A DNA stretch of 53,622 nucleotides from an uncultured Verrucomicrobiota bacterium (GCA_937127435.1 CAKZLZ010000094.1:1-53622), one strand, 5' to 3'. Counted from the first letter of the stretch, positions 25,427-35,348 are shown. The notes: generated by a model not told the origin, from the letters alone. Translations and numbers: made by a program.

Positions 25427-26499
25427 GCCTGAAACTGAACATCCACCTTCAGAAAGGTGACTTCACCCTTCAAGCCGATCTGGAACTTCCCGGAGATCGC
25501 CTGGTTGCCATTTCAGGCCCCTCAGGATGCGGGAAAAGCACCCTGGTCCGCGCGATTGCGGGACTTGAACGGGCGGAGGGAAATCAGGTCAGTTTTAATG
25601 ACAACATCTGGCAAAAAGATGGATTTTGGCAGCCCCCTCATCTTCGGGGAGTCGCCATGGTTTTTCAGAAACCCGCCCTGTTTACCCACCTGAATGTTGA
25701 AAAGAATTTGCGCTACGGATGGAAACGCAGGGACAATAACAGACCGGGTCTTTCCATTCATGAGGCCGCAGAATTGCTGGAAATTACCGGAATGCTCAAA
25801 CGTGATACCTTCTCTTTGTCCGGGGGCGAAGCCCAGCGGGTCGCCATTGCCCGTGCCCTGGTATCCAATCCCTCACTCCTCATCATGGATGAACCGCTTT
25901 CCGCACTGGACGAGCAGAGCAAACAAAAAATCCTTCCATATCTGGAACAAATCCACCGCTCACTTCAGCTGCCGGTATTGTACATCAGCCATGCGTTGGA
26001 GGAACTGGCACGTTTGGCGGACCATATTCTGCTGATGGAAAACGGTACGGTTCTCCATAGCGCCCCGGCGCAAATAATCCTTTCCGATCCGGAATGCGGC
26101 CTGGCATTGCACCGGCACGCCCAAACCATTTTTGAAGGGGAGATCCTCAGCTACGATCCAGCGTCCGAAATCTGCACATTGAATACAGAGGCGGGAAAAC
26201 TATACTTAACCTCTGACCCTATAATGGATGGAATAAAAGTCAGAGTCCGGATTAAAGCCCGTGACATCTCAATTTCCCTCCATCAACTGGAAGATACCAG
26301 CGTCCTCAATTTCCTTCCTGCTACAGTGAAAAGCATCACTTCTATTCCAGGAGGACAGTGTTTGGTATCCTTAGAAGCAGGTGACGCCCCTCTGCTCTCC
26401 CGCATTAGCCGACATTCAGCGCAACGCTTAAAGCTTCGTCGGGGTCTGAAAGTTTTCGCACAAATAAAGAGTGCGGCCTTGTTAGGTGGAACAAGATGA
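25423..26499 (+). CDS. modC: ModC, molybdate ABC transporter ATP-binding protein
   Basis: 358 residues. The N-terminal ABC ATPase has Walker A GPSGCGKST (about 33-41), a Q-loop in MVFQKPALF, the signature LSGGEAQR and Walker B LLIMDEPLSALDE with H-loop SHALEE. The C-terminal region (about 285-350, LPATVKSITSIPGGQCLVSLEAGDAPL) is a Mop/TOBE domain that binds oxyanion and may sense cytoplasmic molybdate. It is the last gene of the nifE operon. A gap of 170 bp without recognised signals precedes the glutamate decarboxylase gene. Confidence 0.92.
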   Translation: MSLKLNIHLQKGDFTLQADLELPGDRLVAISGPSGCGKSTLVRAIAGLERAEGNQVSFNDNIWQKDGFWQPPHLRGVAMVFQKPALFTHLNVEKNLRYGWKRRDNNRPGLSIHEAAELLEITGMLKRDTFSLSGGEAQRVAIARALVSNPSLLIMDEPLSALDEQSKQKILPYLEQIHRSLQLPVLYISHALEELARLADHILLMENGTVLHSAPAQIILSDPECGLALHRHAQTIFEGEILSYDPASEICTLNTEAGKLYLTSDPIMDGIKVRVRIKARDISISLHQLEDTSVLNFLPATVKSITSIPGGQCLVSLEAGDAPLLSRISRHSAQRLKLRRGLKVFAQIKSAALLGGTR

Positions 26500-26669
26500 A
26501 GACAAACGAGTTAACCTACCCGATTTGGCCCTAATAAGCATGGCGATCGCAAAGGTGAAATGTACCGGAACTCCCCGGCCATAAACAATTCCATTGCCAT
26601 TACCGGCTCTATCTTGTACATCGTACGAAGCTATAGCGCTTGCCTCTAAAAACGACAAAGGGAAATAAT

Positions 26670-28064
26670 ATGCCACCGCTCGATAAAAGTTTAATCAATG
26701 ACAACCCGGACGAAGTACTTTATGGCTCAGGCGACCTTTCCAGGGCGATGCCCAAAAACAAATTTCCTCTGATGGAACATAGCCCCCGTCACGCTTATGC
26801 CGCTGTCCACGACGAACTCATGCTCGATGGAAATTCCCGTCAAAACCTGGCAACCTTCTGCCAAACCTGGACAGAACCGGAAATAAACAAACTCATGGAT
26901 GAATGCATCGACAAAAATATGGTCGATAAAGACGAGTATCCTCAAACGGCCGAAATTGAAGCCCGTTGTGTAAATATGCTGGCCGACCTTTGGCACTCCC
27001 CGGCAAAGGAGGCGGTCGGCACATCCACCACCGGATCCAGTGAAGCCGCCATGCTCGGGGGGATGGCGCTCAAACGGCAATGGGAAGCCCGCCAAAAAGC
27101 GGCTGGAAAACCGATAGACAAACCAAACCTCATCACCGGGCCGGTGCAAATCTGCTGGCATAAATTCACCCGCTACTGGGATATTGAGCATCGGGAAATT
27201 CCAATGGAAAATGGACGTCTGATCATGACACCCGAAGAGGTGCTTGCGCGTTGCGACGAAAACACCATCGGCGTCGTTCCCACCTTAGGCGTCACGTTCA
27301 CCGGTGAATACGAACCGGTACAGGCCGTGTCAGATGCACTCGATCAATTCCAGACTGATACCGGCATCGATGTGCCCATACATGTCGACGGGGCCAGTGG
27401 CGGTTTTTTAGCCCCCTTCTGTGCACCCGAACTGGAATGGGACTTCCGGCTTCCCCGGGTGAAATCGATCAATGCATCCGGTCACAAATTCGGACTTTCT
27501 CCTCTAGGTGTGGGTTGGGTGATCTGGCGCGATACCGAGGACCTTCCGGAAGAATTGGTATTTTGGGTAAATTATTTGGGCGGGAACATGCGTGATATTG
27601 CGCTCAACTTCTCCCGTCCAGGCGGCCAGGTGGTTTGCCAATACTATAATTTCCTGCGTTTGGGCATAGAAGGCTACCGGAAAATTCACAGCGCCTGTTA
27701 CGAAACCGCACAATATATCGCTTCCGAAATTGAAAAACTGGGAGCCTTCGAAATAATTTATGGTGGCGAAATGGACCGGGGCATCCCCGCACTATGTTGG
27801 AAAATAAAAGAAGGTGCCGCCCCCGGGTTCAGTCTTTATGATTTGGCCGACCGCCTGAGGGCCCGCGGCTGGCAGGTGCCGGCCTATGCGCTTCCCGCCA
27901 ACAAACAGGACCTTTCCATTCAACGTATCCTGGTCCGTCACGGTGTGAGCCGTGACCTTGGATCGTTGTTGGTAAGAGATATAAAAGAAGCCATGACGCA
28001 TTTAGATAAACATCCGGCGAGTGCGCCCCTTAGCCATCAAGACGGCAGCGGTTTTCATCACTAA
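26670..28064 (+). CDS. Glutamate decarboxylase (GadA/GadB type)
   Basis: 464 residues, full length for the PLP-dependent group II decarboxylase that turns glutamate into GABA and CO2 and consumes a cytoplasmic proton. The PLP lysine lies in [22 protein letters not shown], nearly identical to E. coli Gad[14 protein letters not shown] carries the PLP-ring Asp. [18 protein letters not shown] is the cofactor phosphate region. The C-terminus ends in GSGFHH, recalling the His that closes the active site of E. coli GadB at neutral pH. The start at 26670 is preceded by AAAGGGAA. It overlaps the next membrane-protein gene (TAATG). No GadC antiporter is seen. Confidence 0.93.
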   Translation: MPPLDKSLINDNPDEVLYGSGDLSRAMPKNKFPLMEHSPRHAYAAVHDELMLDGNSRQNLATFCQTWTEPEINKLMDECIDKNMVDKDEYPQTAEIEARCVNMLADLWHSPAKEAVGTSTTGSSEAAMLGGMALKRQWEARQKAAGKPIDKPNLITGPVQICWHKFTRYWDIEHREIPMENGRLIMTPEEVLARCDENTIGVVPTLGVTFTGEYEPVQAVSDALDQFQTDTGIDVPIHVDGASGGFLAPFCAPELEWDFRLPRVKSINASGHKFGLSPLGVGWVIWRDTEDLPEELVFWVNYLGGNMRDIALNFSRPGGQVVCQYYNFLRLGIEGYRKIHSACYETAQYIASEIEKLGAFEIIYGGEMDRGIPALCWKIKEGAAPGFSLYDLADRLRARGWQVPAYALPANKQDLSIQRILVRHGVSRDLGSLLVRDIKEAMTHLDKHPASAPLSHQDGSGFHH

Positions 28065-28966
28065 TGGACAAGGATCTTTCCAAGGCGATTCGCCATGCCC
28101 GGAGCCATATTCCCAGCTGTAATGACTGGGAACTGATACATGCAGAAGGTGCCGGACAGTTCATCACCCGCATGGTGCATCGCTTACCTGACGGATCTCT
28201 TCATACCTGGGTGTCACGAACCCATCGCAAATGCATGGGGATTCGACACAGCCTCAGTGTCAACCTATGGGCACCTACAGAATTGGGTTGGTGGATTTCC
28301 ATACTGTTCATGATAGGTGCCTCCTGTTTTGCTTTGGGATCACTTGCTGGATTTGCCCCTCAGATTTTCGGAAGATTTCTGCCACAACCGACTTTGCTGA
28401 ACTCAATATTTTTTATCGGCTCTATTTTCTTCACGTCGGCAGCTTACTGCCAACTCTTGGAAGCCACCAACGTGGACCGCCGGGCGGCACAGGCACACGG
28501 TCAAAAACCATCTGAACCCTTTTGCTGGATGGGCTGGAAACCCCAACAGATCGGCTGGTTATCCGCGCTGATCCAGTTTGCCGGCACTCTGCTGTTCAAC
28601 ATGAATACATTGGATGCCCTCTTACCCGGCCTCAATTGGTTGCAACAGGATGTACTGATCTGGACGCCGGATGTTATCGGAAGCCTCTGCTTCCTGGTTT
28701 CCAGTTGGTTGGCTGTGCTTGAATGTTGCCACGGCATCGCCATCTGGAAAAATCAGGGTCTCAGCTGGTGGATTGTCATGATCAATTTACTTGGTTCCAT
28801 CAGCTTTGGTATTTCGGCCGTATTTGCGGTTACCATTGCCACTACAAGCGAACTCCTCAATAGTGAAGCCGCCAACCTATGGACGTGTCTAGGCGCGCTT
28901 TGCTTTCTGGTTGCAGCCCGTTTACTTCTTCCTGAAATGTCCTTAAAATCAACGACTCCGGAATAA
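28064..28966 (+). CDS. Polytopic membrane protein linked to glutamate decarboxylase
   Basis: 300 residues with about six predicted membrane helices in two groups. They begin near residues 74 (WWISILFMIGASCFALGSL), 112 (LNSIFFIGSIFFTSAAY), 162, 200 (TPDVIGSLCFLVSSWLAVL), 232 (WWIVMINLLGSISFGISAVF) and 270. A soluble N-terminal part of about 70 residues rich in His and Arg precedes them. The repeated (I/L)GS(I/L)xF motif resembles small YrhK-like membrane proteins, but the family is not certain. It shares its start with the gad stop, so expression is coupled. A transport or sensor role in acid resistance is inference only. Confidence 0.6.
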   Translation: MDKDLSKAIRHARSHIPSCNDWELIHAEGAGQFITRMVHRLPDGSLHTWVSRTHRKCMGIRHSLSVNLWAPTELGWWISILFMIGASCFALGSLAGFAPQIFGRFLPQPTLLNSIFFIGSIFFTSAAYCQLLEATNVDRRAAQAHGQKPSEPFCWMGWKPQQIGWLSALIQFAGTLLFNMNTLDALLPGLNWLQQDVLIWTPDVIGSLCFLVSSWLAVLECCHGIAIWKNQGLSWWIVMINLLGSISFGISAVFAVTIATTSELLNSEAANLWTCLGALCFLVAARLLLPEMSLKSTTPE

Positions 28967-28970
28967 CACC

Positions 28971-29615
28971 ATGGATCTTGCACAGTTCAGCTATTGGATC
29001 GGGATGGCCGGGATTACGGCTTTTTCAGTGACCGCAGTTCTCGCACTTGCAACCAAGGGTATCGATCTCTTTAGCGCGGCCGTTCTCGGCATCATAACCG
29101 CTGTGGGGGGAGGCACATTGCGGGACCTTATCCTCGATGTCCCTATCTTCTGGTTAATTGACGTTACCTATATTTGGGTCGCGTTAATAGCGAGTCTGAT
29201 TTCTTTTTGGGCAGAACCCCTTCTCACCCGCAAAGAGATTCATAGTTTGCTGCTTTATGTCGATGGATTTGGCGCCGCCATGTTTTCTATTCTAACCATC
29301 AACAAAGTTTGGGCATTGGGATACGGACTGCCCTTGGTTCCCATTCTTTTAGGCATCGTCACCGCAATTGGAGGCGGACTCCTCCGTGATGTGCTTGCCG
29401 GTCGACCCACCCTGCTTATGACCCATGAACTTTATGCCACCCCGGTCCTGTTAGGTTGCAGCCTCTATGTCGCAATGATCTATTGGATCCCGGAATACCG
29501 GCTCATCAGCGCTATCACCTGTGGCGCATTAATTTTCGGAACCCGGGCCGCCGCCATCCATTGGCATCTCACGGTTCCCCCCTGGCTCGTAACCAAAACC
29601 AGATCCAACCGCTGA
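28971..29615 (+). CDS. TRIC/UPF0126-family membrane channel protein (YicG-like)
   Basis: 214 residues with seven predicted helices and the internal duplication of the TRIC family. The glycine-rich kinked helices AVGGGTLRDLILDVPIFW (near 43-60) and AIGGGLLRDVLAGRPTLL (near 130-148) are the paired GGGxxRD motifs. Prokaryotic TRIC proteins form trimeric cation channels, and some UPF0126 members were linked to glycine transport. It starts 5 nt after the previous membrane-protein gene and completes a three-gene unit with glutamate decarboxylase. A counter-ion or amino-acid path that balances decarboxylation is possible but unproven. Confidence 0.85.
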   Translation: MDLAQFSYWIGMAGITAFSVTAVLALATKGIDLFSAAVLGIITAVGGGTLRDLILDVPIFWLIDVTYIWVALIASLISFWAEPLLTRKEIHSLLLYVDGFGAAMFSILTINKVWALGYGLPLVPILLGIVTAIGGGLLRDVLAGRPTLLMTHELYATPVLLGCSLYVAMIYWIPEYRLISAITCGALIFGTRAAAIHWHLTVPPWLVTKTRSNR

Positions 29616-29713
29616 TGCAGGCTCCACTATTCCCCCCTTGTTTGAATGTATCCTTTTAGATTTATCAGTTTCACCTTAAAGTCCCGTAGAACCAAATTCA
29701 AATAGGTTCACAT

Positions 29714-29742
29714 TTTACAAATACCTCCATTTGCACTATAGT
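29714..29742 (+). promoter_or_regulatory. Sigma-70 promoter of the PEP-CTERM gene at 29786
   Basis: TTTACA (29714-29719), a 17-bp spacer and TATAGT (29737-29742) lie 43 bp before the ATG. This is a near-consensus housekeeping promoter. Confidence 0.65.
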
Positions 29743-29785
29743 ATAAATAAACCGAAAAGACCTAAAAGAATCCAGAAACCAACCC

Positions 29786-30577
29786 ATGAAATACGACCTC
29801 GCTACCAAAGCCATCCTCCTTTCCATTGCCTTTATTGCATCATCATTGGCACCGGGAGCGATCCTTGCTGAGTACAACTTCAATAATGCAGGCGCGATTT
29901 TTGAAGATTCCGCCAGTGCATCCGGTTTAACGGCAACAGATATCAGCCGGGGAGCAGGACTTGCATCCGACGACGGTAGATCCTCAGGCAACACTTCTGA
30001 AGGTGCAGGCAGTTACTATTCACTGGACAGTGGAATTGGTACCGGTGAAAATACGACTTCAGCCTCATGGGTGGTCGCTCAAAATAACGGGATCTATTTA
30101 GAATTCACCCTTACCCCCGATGCAAGTCAAAGCCTCAACCTGGTGGATCTTCGTCTGGATGTTGGATACGACGGAGATAACGCATTCCGCTTTGCGGCAA
30201 CCTCTTCATTGACGGGCTATGATTATGGCGATCAACTGACCATTACCACTGAAAACGCAACCGATGCAGGATCGCTTCCAAACATCTTACAATCTAACCT
30301 CAACGGAATGAGCAATATCCCCAGCGGTATTGATCAGGACTGGGGATTCGGACAGGATACGGTGGTTGATCTAAGCAGCCCCACGTTTTCGAATATTACC
30401 TCGGCAGTTACTTTTCGTCTCTATGCGTTCAAAATTAACAATGCCGACAGTGATGACATTCTCCGTCTAGATCACATTACCATAAACGGCAGCGTGATCC
30501 CTGAGCCAAGTTCCTTTGCGCTCTTGGCAGGTGCCCTGGCCCTTTTTGCTGTGCTGGCGAGACGTAAAAAAAATTAA
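29786..30577 (+). CDS. PEP-CTERM sorting-domain protein
   Basis: 263 residues. It has an N-terminal signal peptide (ILLSIAFIASSLAPGAILA), a beta-rich, Ser/Thr/Asp-rich body of about 210 residues without a recognised enzyme motif, and a classical PEP-CTERM tail: VIPEPSSFALLAGALALFA followed by RRKK. Such proteins are cleaved by the exosortase EpsH/XrtA and delivered to the cell surface or exopolysaccharide. The body begins with AEYNFNNAGAIFEDSASASG, a pattern of LamG/carbohydrate-binding-like surface proteins in PVC bacteria. The gene is monocistronic and converges on the sugar operon. Function unknown. Confidence 0.85.
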   Translation: MKYDLATKAILLSIAFIASSLAPGAILAEYNFNNAGAIFEDSASASGLTATDISRGAGLASDDGRSSGNTSEGAGSYYSLDSGIGTGENTTSASWVVAQNNGIYLEFTLTPDASQSLNLVDLRLDVGYDGDNAFRFAATSSLTGYDYGDQLTITTENATDAGSLPNILQSNLNGMSNIPSGIDQDWGFGQDTVVDLSSPTFSNITSAVTFRLYAFKINNADSDDILRLDHITINGSVIPEPSSFALLAGALALFAVLARRKKN

Positions 30578-30670
30578 GTACGCCCTGCGGGTGCGCAATC
30601 GATAATTTCAGGCAAATACCAACAGTTGGTACCGTGGCTTACATTCCCGGTTTAGATATCGTTTTTAACT

Positions 30671-32089
30671 TCAGAATATTTCAACATCAATGTTGAGCAA
30701 TGTGGCAATATGGAGGAGCTCCTCTGTCCAGTCCCCGTAACATCCATGGATATGGTTGCAGGGAAACTTTCCGAGAAATTCATCCGCGGAACAATCCAGC
30801 TTGGCAAAAGCAATCGGCCACTCCGGCGTAACTGTGGAACCCATCTGCAACATTTTCTCCTGTTCGAATTGAACAATTTCCACCGGAACGATCGCCAGCC
30901 AGTACCGTCCCTCTTTGCGGGCAAGCCGGGCCAGAGTCATTTTACCCGGAGCCGCAAAATGATGCACGGAGGCACCTCCGGCCGGATAGTAAAAGTGCTC
31001 GGGATAAAATGTAACCTGCTTCAGGTTTTCTGCGGGATCTTTGGATGCCCCGGCAAAGAAAGTCGCATGGGTTCCTGAATTGGAGAAATACCAGACCTCT
31101 TCATCCCGGTCATAATGCCGCACGTCACAAAACAGGGAGGGTTCCCCGTCGGTGATGTGCTTAAAGAGCTGCATGGTTAATGCCCCGTCCATATCGGCTT
31201 CGGTCGCAGCCACAATCGGTTCGTGCGGACCTTCCCAGTCATAAGGATCATTCAGAAAAGCCTCGGCGATGTCCATGGTCACAAAGGTGTCTGTCAAATC
31301 TCCGTGGGCTTTGGTGCCGACGAAGTCGAGGCCCCGCTCTTCAATTATTTTGCGGAAAGCATGATAGGAGCGGATCTGAAACTTGAGTTTTTCCGGAGTC
31401 AGCCCTTCTCCGTCGTATTTGATTTCGCCCACGTGTTTCTCCAGCCAGGCAAAACCCGCCTCCACGCGTGCGTCATCAACTTCACGGCTGTAACGCACCA
31501 GATCTTCCTGTTCCACGTGCTCCACATCCAAACCGAAAATCGACTGCCACTGATCCAGATTCGCCACCGCCGTGTACATTCCCAGAGGACGTCCGCCGAA
31601 CAGGCCATAAGTCTGCCCTTTCAGCATACTCAAGGCACCTGCCGCACGGATAAACTGCATTACCCGCTCCAAGGTGTCCGCCTCTTCGATATCTCCCCAA
31701 ACCCGGGTATAGGGACGTCCAAGTTGATCCATGGTGCCCGCCGCGGCCAGCATGCCGACCATTCCGGGTTCGGAAGGATTGATATTGCAGAACAGTAGAA
31801 AAGGTCCCGGAGCAAATGCCGTCGCCACCGCAGTCAAATGCGGATAACACCAGATGGCATAATTACAAATGGTCAGGTCACAACCCGCTTCCGCCAGCCG
31901 CCGCCCTTCCTGTTGCGCGGTTTTCTGATTGCCGATGATTTCTTCCGCCTGCACCACTTCCACCCGGCCGGTTGCTTCCAGAGCAGCCGCCAGGGAACGC
32001 TGGTACTTCCAGTTGGTTTCCAGCAGTTCATTGTGAATATAGTCACGACCATCTGAAAGAGTTAAAATCCCTACTTTGAATTTACGCAT
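30671..32089 (-). CDS. L-fucose/L-arabinose isomerase-family protein
   Basis: 472 residues of the fucose isomerase-like family, which isomerise aldoses and ketoses with Mn2+. Recognisable parts are the N-terminal Rossmann-like domain (KVGILTLSDGRDYIH), CNYAIWCYPHLTAVA, LFGGRPLGMYTA, DIAEAFLNDPYDWEGPHEPIVAATEADMDGALTM (metal-binding Glu/Asp) and the C-terminal barrel with SVHHFAAPGKMTLARL. It is the last gene of a 12-gene catabolic operon, 12 nt after eda. The likely substrate is an aldopentose or deoxyhexose such as L-fucose or D-arabinose. The residues that set specificity cannot be judged by eye. A TACCAACAGTTGGTA palindrome at 30617-30631 follows and may serve as a terminator. Confidence 0.85.
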   Translation of the reverse strand: MRKFKVGILTLSDGRDYIHNELLETNWKYQRSLAAALEATGRVEVVQAEEIIGNQKTAQQEGRRLAEAGCDLTICNYAIWCYPHLTAVATAFAPGPFLLFCNINPSEPGMVGMLAAAGTMDQLGRPYTRVWGDIEEADTLERVMQFIRAAGALSMLKGQTYGLFGGRPLGMYTAVANLDQWQSIFGLDVEHVEQEDLVRYSREVDDARVEAGFAWLEKHVGEIKYDGEGLTPEKLKFQIRSYHAFRKIIEERGLDFVGTKAHGDLTDTFVTMDIAEAFLNDPYDWEGPHEPIVAATEADMDGALTMQLFKHITDGEPSLFCDVRHYDRDEEVWYFSNSGTHATFFAGASKDPAENLKQVTFYPEHFYYPAGGASVHHFAAPGKMTLARLARKEGRYWLAIVPVEIVQFEQEKMLQMGSTVTPEWPIAFAKLDCSADEFLGKFPCNHIHGCYGDWTEELLHIATLLNIDVEIF

Positions 32090-32101
32090 TTTGAACTCCA
32101 G

Positions 32102-32737
32102 TTAAGCTTTCAATTCCGAGGCTTTTGCCAGGGCTTCCTGTACCTGACGGGTAATCGATCCCCAATCTTTATCAGCGATCTGTTGCTTTGTGGCCAGCCA
32201 GGATCCTCCGATCGCGCTGACGGTGGGCAGAGATAAATAATCATTCATATTCCCCAAATTCACGCCGCCGGTCGGACAGAATTTCACTCCCAACGAGGCA
32301 TAAGGGGCCGACAGATTTTTCAACATATCCAACCCGCCCAATGCACCGGCAGGGAAAAACTTCAGCAGTTTGCACCCCAGAGAGAGCCCCTGTTCGATTT
32401 CTGAAGGCGTCGCAATCCCGGGCACAAACAGTGTATCGTGTTTTTTAAAATATTCAACAGTGGCGGGATTCAGTCCCGGCGCAAGTCCGAAGGCAACGCC
32501 TGCGTCCACACACATGCGGGCCTGTTCAGGAGTAACCACCGTGCCCGCGCCCAGCAGGACTTCCGGAAAGGTCTTTTTAATCCGGGCAATCGCTTCCGCC
32601 GCGGCCGCGGTGCGGCAGGTAATTTCAATAACATCCATTCCACCCTTGAGCAGGGCCTCCATCAGGGGCTCCGCATCCCGGGCATCTTCGATCACTATCA
32701 CCGGTATTACCGGACGTTTTAAAAGTTCGTTCAACAT
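32102..32737 (-). CDS. eda: KDPG/KHG aldolase (2-dehydro-3-deoxy-phosphogluconate aldolase)
   Basis: 212 residues, class I aldolase. The general acid-base Glu is in GMDVIEITCRT, VLLGAGTVVTPEQA follows, the Schiff-base Lys is in KLLKFFPAGALGG, and the phosphate-binding loop is FCPTGGVNLGN. It cleaves KDPG to pyruvate and glyceraldehyde 3-phosphate and ends Entner-Doudoroff-type or uronate and ketodeoxy-acid pathways. The start at 32737 is chosen because AAGGA lies 7 nt upstream; codons further upstream lack homology. Its presence says that the operon feeds at least one substrate to a 2-keto-3-deoxy acid phosphate. Confidence 0.92.
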   Translation of the reverse strand: MLNELLKRPVIPVIVIEDARDAEPLMEALLKGGMDVIEITCRTAAAAEAIARIKKTFPEVLLGAGTVVTPEQARMCVDAGVAFGLAPGLNPATVEYFKKHDTLFVPGIATPSEIEQGLSLGCKLLKFFPAGALGGLDMLKNLSAPYASLGVKFCPTGGVNLGNMNDYLSLPTVSAIGGSWLATKQQIADKDWGSITRQVQEALAKASELKA

Positions 32738-32789
32738 AAAATATCCTTGGGTTTTATTATAAATTTTCAGGTCTTGGATCAGATGCAAC

Positions 32790-35330
32790 TCAACCGTCTA
32801 CATTCAGTGCAGAAACCGTCAAGCCGTCCGTTTCATTCACAGTGAGGCTAACACGCTCACCGGCATTCATCCACAAATAACCATCCGATACCCGGAAGGT
32901 ATCTGCGTAACCCGGGCGTTCAATTTGTACGCCAACGGCCGGCAGGGATCCGGTGTTCACAATCGTGGCCCGGTCTCCGTCGCAGCTCAACTCAAGCGTG
33001 GTATGGGGCAATTCGAAAATACAGCCCTGCGGCTCCTCGTAGTTTACGAAGTAAAAACTGCGATGCACTGAAACGCCGTTACGCAAAACGTCAGAGATAA
33101 CAAACAAGGGAGCGCTCCGGGTCTGTTCACAGGTTAATGAAAATTCTCCCACCTTCGACGGACCTTCAGTGGCTCCGGAACCAGAAAAATCTTCACTTTT
33201 GATTTCCTTCAGATCCTGATTCACCGCGCGGATCCGAACCTGACAGCTTTCATCCGGGTCCAGAACGCCTTCGTTGATCAAATACACAGGCAGGTTCAAT
33301 TCTTCTCCCAGATTTTTCACACTGTCGAACAACACAATGCCCGTAAGAGGGGCAAAGGCGTCCTGTACAAAGTAATGCGCAATCTTTGCTGCGCCATACC
33401 AGTCCACCGTCGCCCAGGAACCCGCAGGGAAGTTGTCATTCAGTTTGTAGAGCAAGGCCCCGGTGCTTTCCGGCCAGCGGCTGCGGGAACGTTCCAGCGT
33501 ATGACGCACACAAATGACCTGGGCCAACTGGGTGGCCACACCGAAGCGCTCCATGGACTCATCGGGATCAACGAAATATGCCGCCATCTGACGAAGTCTG
33601 TCCAGACAGTCGAGTTTATTAAACACCTGTGAGTGATAAGCATAGGTACCATCCTCAGCCGGGGGCCAGATCCCCTGCTCTTCTTCAGGCAGGTAACGCA
33701 ATACCGATTCATAATTGGGAATAGACGCCAGACCGAACTCCCCCCAGAAAATCGCCTCATCCGTCAAATGCCTATCGGGATGTTTCCGCTCCCAGTAAGC
33801 CGGATAAGCATGTTTGCTACCGCCATAGGGCTCTCCACTGTGGAAGGGACGGGTGCCATCCAGTTCAACGCTCAACCGGCCCATCATGTCAATTGCGGGA
33901 CCGGTGGGGTCACTGGATTCATTTCCCCCTCCCCACATAACCAGAGAAGGACGGTTGCGCAGGCGCAGGGTGTTTAACCTCACCGTTTCTTCAAGTACAT
34001 CATAGGGTTGAAACTTGTGACTGTTCCAGGCCGTGGGCCACTCCTGCATGACCATGATGCCATAACGGTCACAAAGATCGTAGAAGTCATCTGTCTCAGG
34101 CATCCCACTGCCCCAGGCCCGCAGCATCTGACAGTGCTCGTCACGGGCAAGCGTCAGGAAACGGTCATAACGCTCACGGCTGAAATCCATCAGGGGATCC
34201 ATGGTGCACCAGCCGCTTCCTTTTACAAACACGGGTTTGCCGTTTACCACGAAGGTCCAATTATAGAATTCAGGTTTGGGTCCCCCCGGCAACGGTGCCA
34301 TTTCAATGGTGCGCAGTCCGAAGGTGAAACTTTTCACATCTGCGGGTCCGCCGTTCTCCGCTTCGAATACCAGCTCCATCCGGTACAGATTCGGATCCCC
34401 CATATCCAGCGGCCACCATAATTTCGGATCCGGCAGAGTGAACGCAAGCAGTGCGGCCATGGATGTTTCCGTTCCTGAATTTAATTCCCGGGTAAACGTG
34501 TATGTCTCCCCGTCAAAGTTTTCCGGCGAAATCACGGCTTTCAGGCTTCCTTTCCAAGGTTGATCACCGACCAAATCCACCGCCAGCCCTGCGCCCCCTT
34601 CGGTATCCGTCGCCGCCACAAACGGCTCTACCATTCGAACCTTTCCCGAACTTTCAATCCGCACATCACGCCATATGCCCACTGCCGGACAGTCGGAGTA
34701 GTGCCAGCCATAAACATTGTTAAATACCGCGGTCTGGGTCCATCCTACATTGCGGTCGATGAAAAAATCATGCATGGGTTTCGGGCCTTCTTTGTAAGGC
34801 GCCGGATCCACTTTAACGACCAGGTTGTTTTCTTCCTGTATGAATGCCGTCACATCAAAAGAAGGTCCGCCGAACATCCCCTCGTGTTCTCCGAGTCGAT
34901 GTCCGTTCAGCCAGACCGTACAGTGAACCGCGACGCCTTCAAAAATCAGATGAAACGGACCTTCTCCTCCCGGATGCGCAAACGAGGTGCGGTGCCACCA
35001 GGTTTTAAAACTTTCCTCTTTGGCAATCTTTTGATTTAGGCCCACAGTTTGATCAGGCAGCCGACCCGCAGCTTCCAATGCGGTATGCACACTTCCGGGC
35101 ACCACCGCGGGTACCGCATCTGACCACCCACCCTTCAGTCGTTGCGCTTCCTCTCCGCCATCCGCGAGTTGCCATCCATCTCTGAGTATGAGAATGGGCG
35201 GTGCGGCGGGGCTGGTGGGAATCGCGGAAAGGCGCTGGAGATTTACCGGGATAGCCGAAGATTCAAGCGGGCAAGGACCGGCCTTGAATTTTGCGGCTTC
35301 AATTTCATCGAGAGAGAGGATTTCGGTCAT
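32790..35330 (-). CDS. Glycoside hydrolase family 2 protein (beta-mannosidase-like)
   Basis: 846 residues. A jelly-roll sugar-binding domain (about 60-230), an immunoglobulin-like domain, and a TIM barrel from about 350 with the acid/base Glu in MWGGGNESS and the nucleophile Glu in IFWGEFGLAS. C-terminal beta domains follow. The architecture VPGSVHTALEAAG...LPDQTVGLNQKIAKEESFKTWW is that of GH2 beta-mannosidase-like enzymes. It therefore cleaves a terminal beta-linked sugar; which sugar is unknown. There is no signal peptide, so it acts in the cytoplasm on an imported glycoside. It is in one operon with GH172, 18 nt downstream of it. Confidence 0.9.
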   Translation of the reverse strand: MTEILSLDEIEAAKFKAGPCPLESSAIPVNLQRLSAIPTSPAAPPILILRDGWQLADGGEEAQRLKGGWSDAVPAVVPGSVHTALEAAGRLPDQTVGLNQKIAKEESFKTWWHRTSFAHPGGEGPFHLIFEGVAVHCTVWLNGHRLGEHEGMFGGPSFDVTAFIQEENNLVVKVDPAPYKEGPKPMHDFFIDRNVGWTQTAVFNNVYGWHYSDCPAVGIWRDVRIESSGKVRMVEPFVAATDTEGGAGLAVDLVGDQPWKGSLKAVISPENFDGETYTFTRELNSGTETSMAALLAFTLPDPKLWWPLDMGDPNLYRMELVFEAENGGPADVKSFTFGLRTIEMAPLPGGPKPEFYNWTFVVNGKPVFVKGSGWCTMDPLMDFSRERYDRFLTLARDEHCQMLRAWGSGMPETDDFYDLCDRYGIMVMQEWPTAWNSHKFQPYDVLEETVRLNTLRLRNRPSLVMWGGGNESSDPTGPAIDMMGRLSVELDGTRPFHSGEPYGGSKHAYPAYWERKHPDRHLTDEAIFWGEFGLASIPNYESVLRYLPEEEQGIWPPAEDGTYAYHSQVFNKLDCLDRLRQMAAYFVDPDESMERFGVATQLAQVICVRHTLERSRSRWPESTGALLYKLNDNFPAGSWATVDWYGAAKIAHYFVQDAFAPLTGIVLFDSVKNLGEELNLPVYLINEGVLDPDESCQVRIRAVNQDLKEIKSEDFSGSGATEGPSKVGEFSLTCEQTRSAPLFVISDVLRNGVSVHRSFYFVNYEEPQGCIFELPHTTLELSCDGDRATIVNTGSLPAVGVQIERPGYADTFRVSDGYLWMNAGERVSLTVNETDGLTVSALNVDG

Positions 35331-35348
35331 AATTTTTCTGTTCCTACG

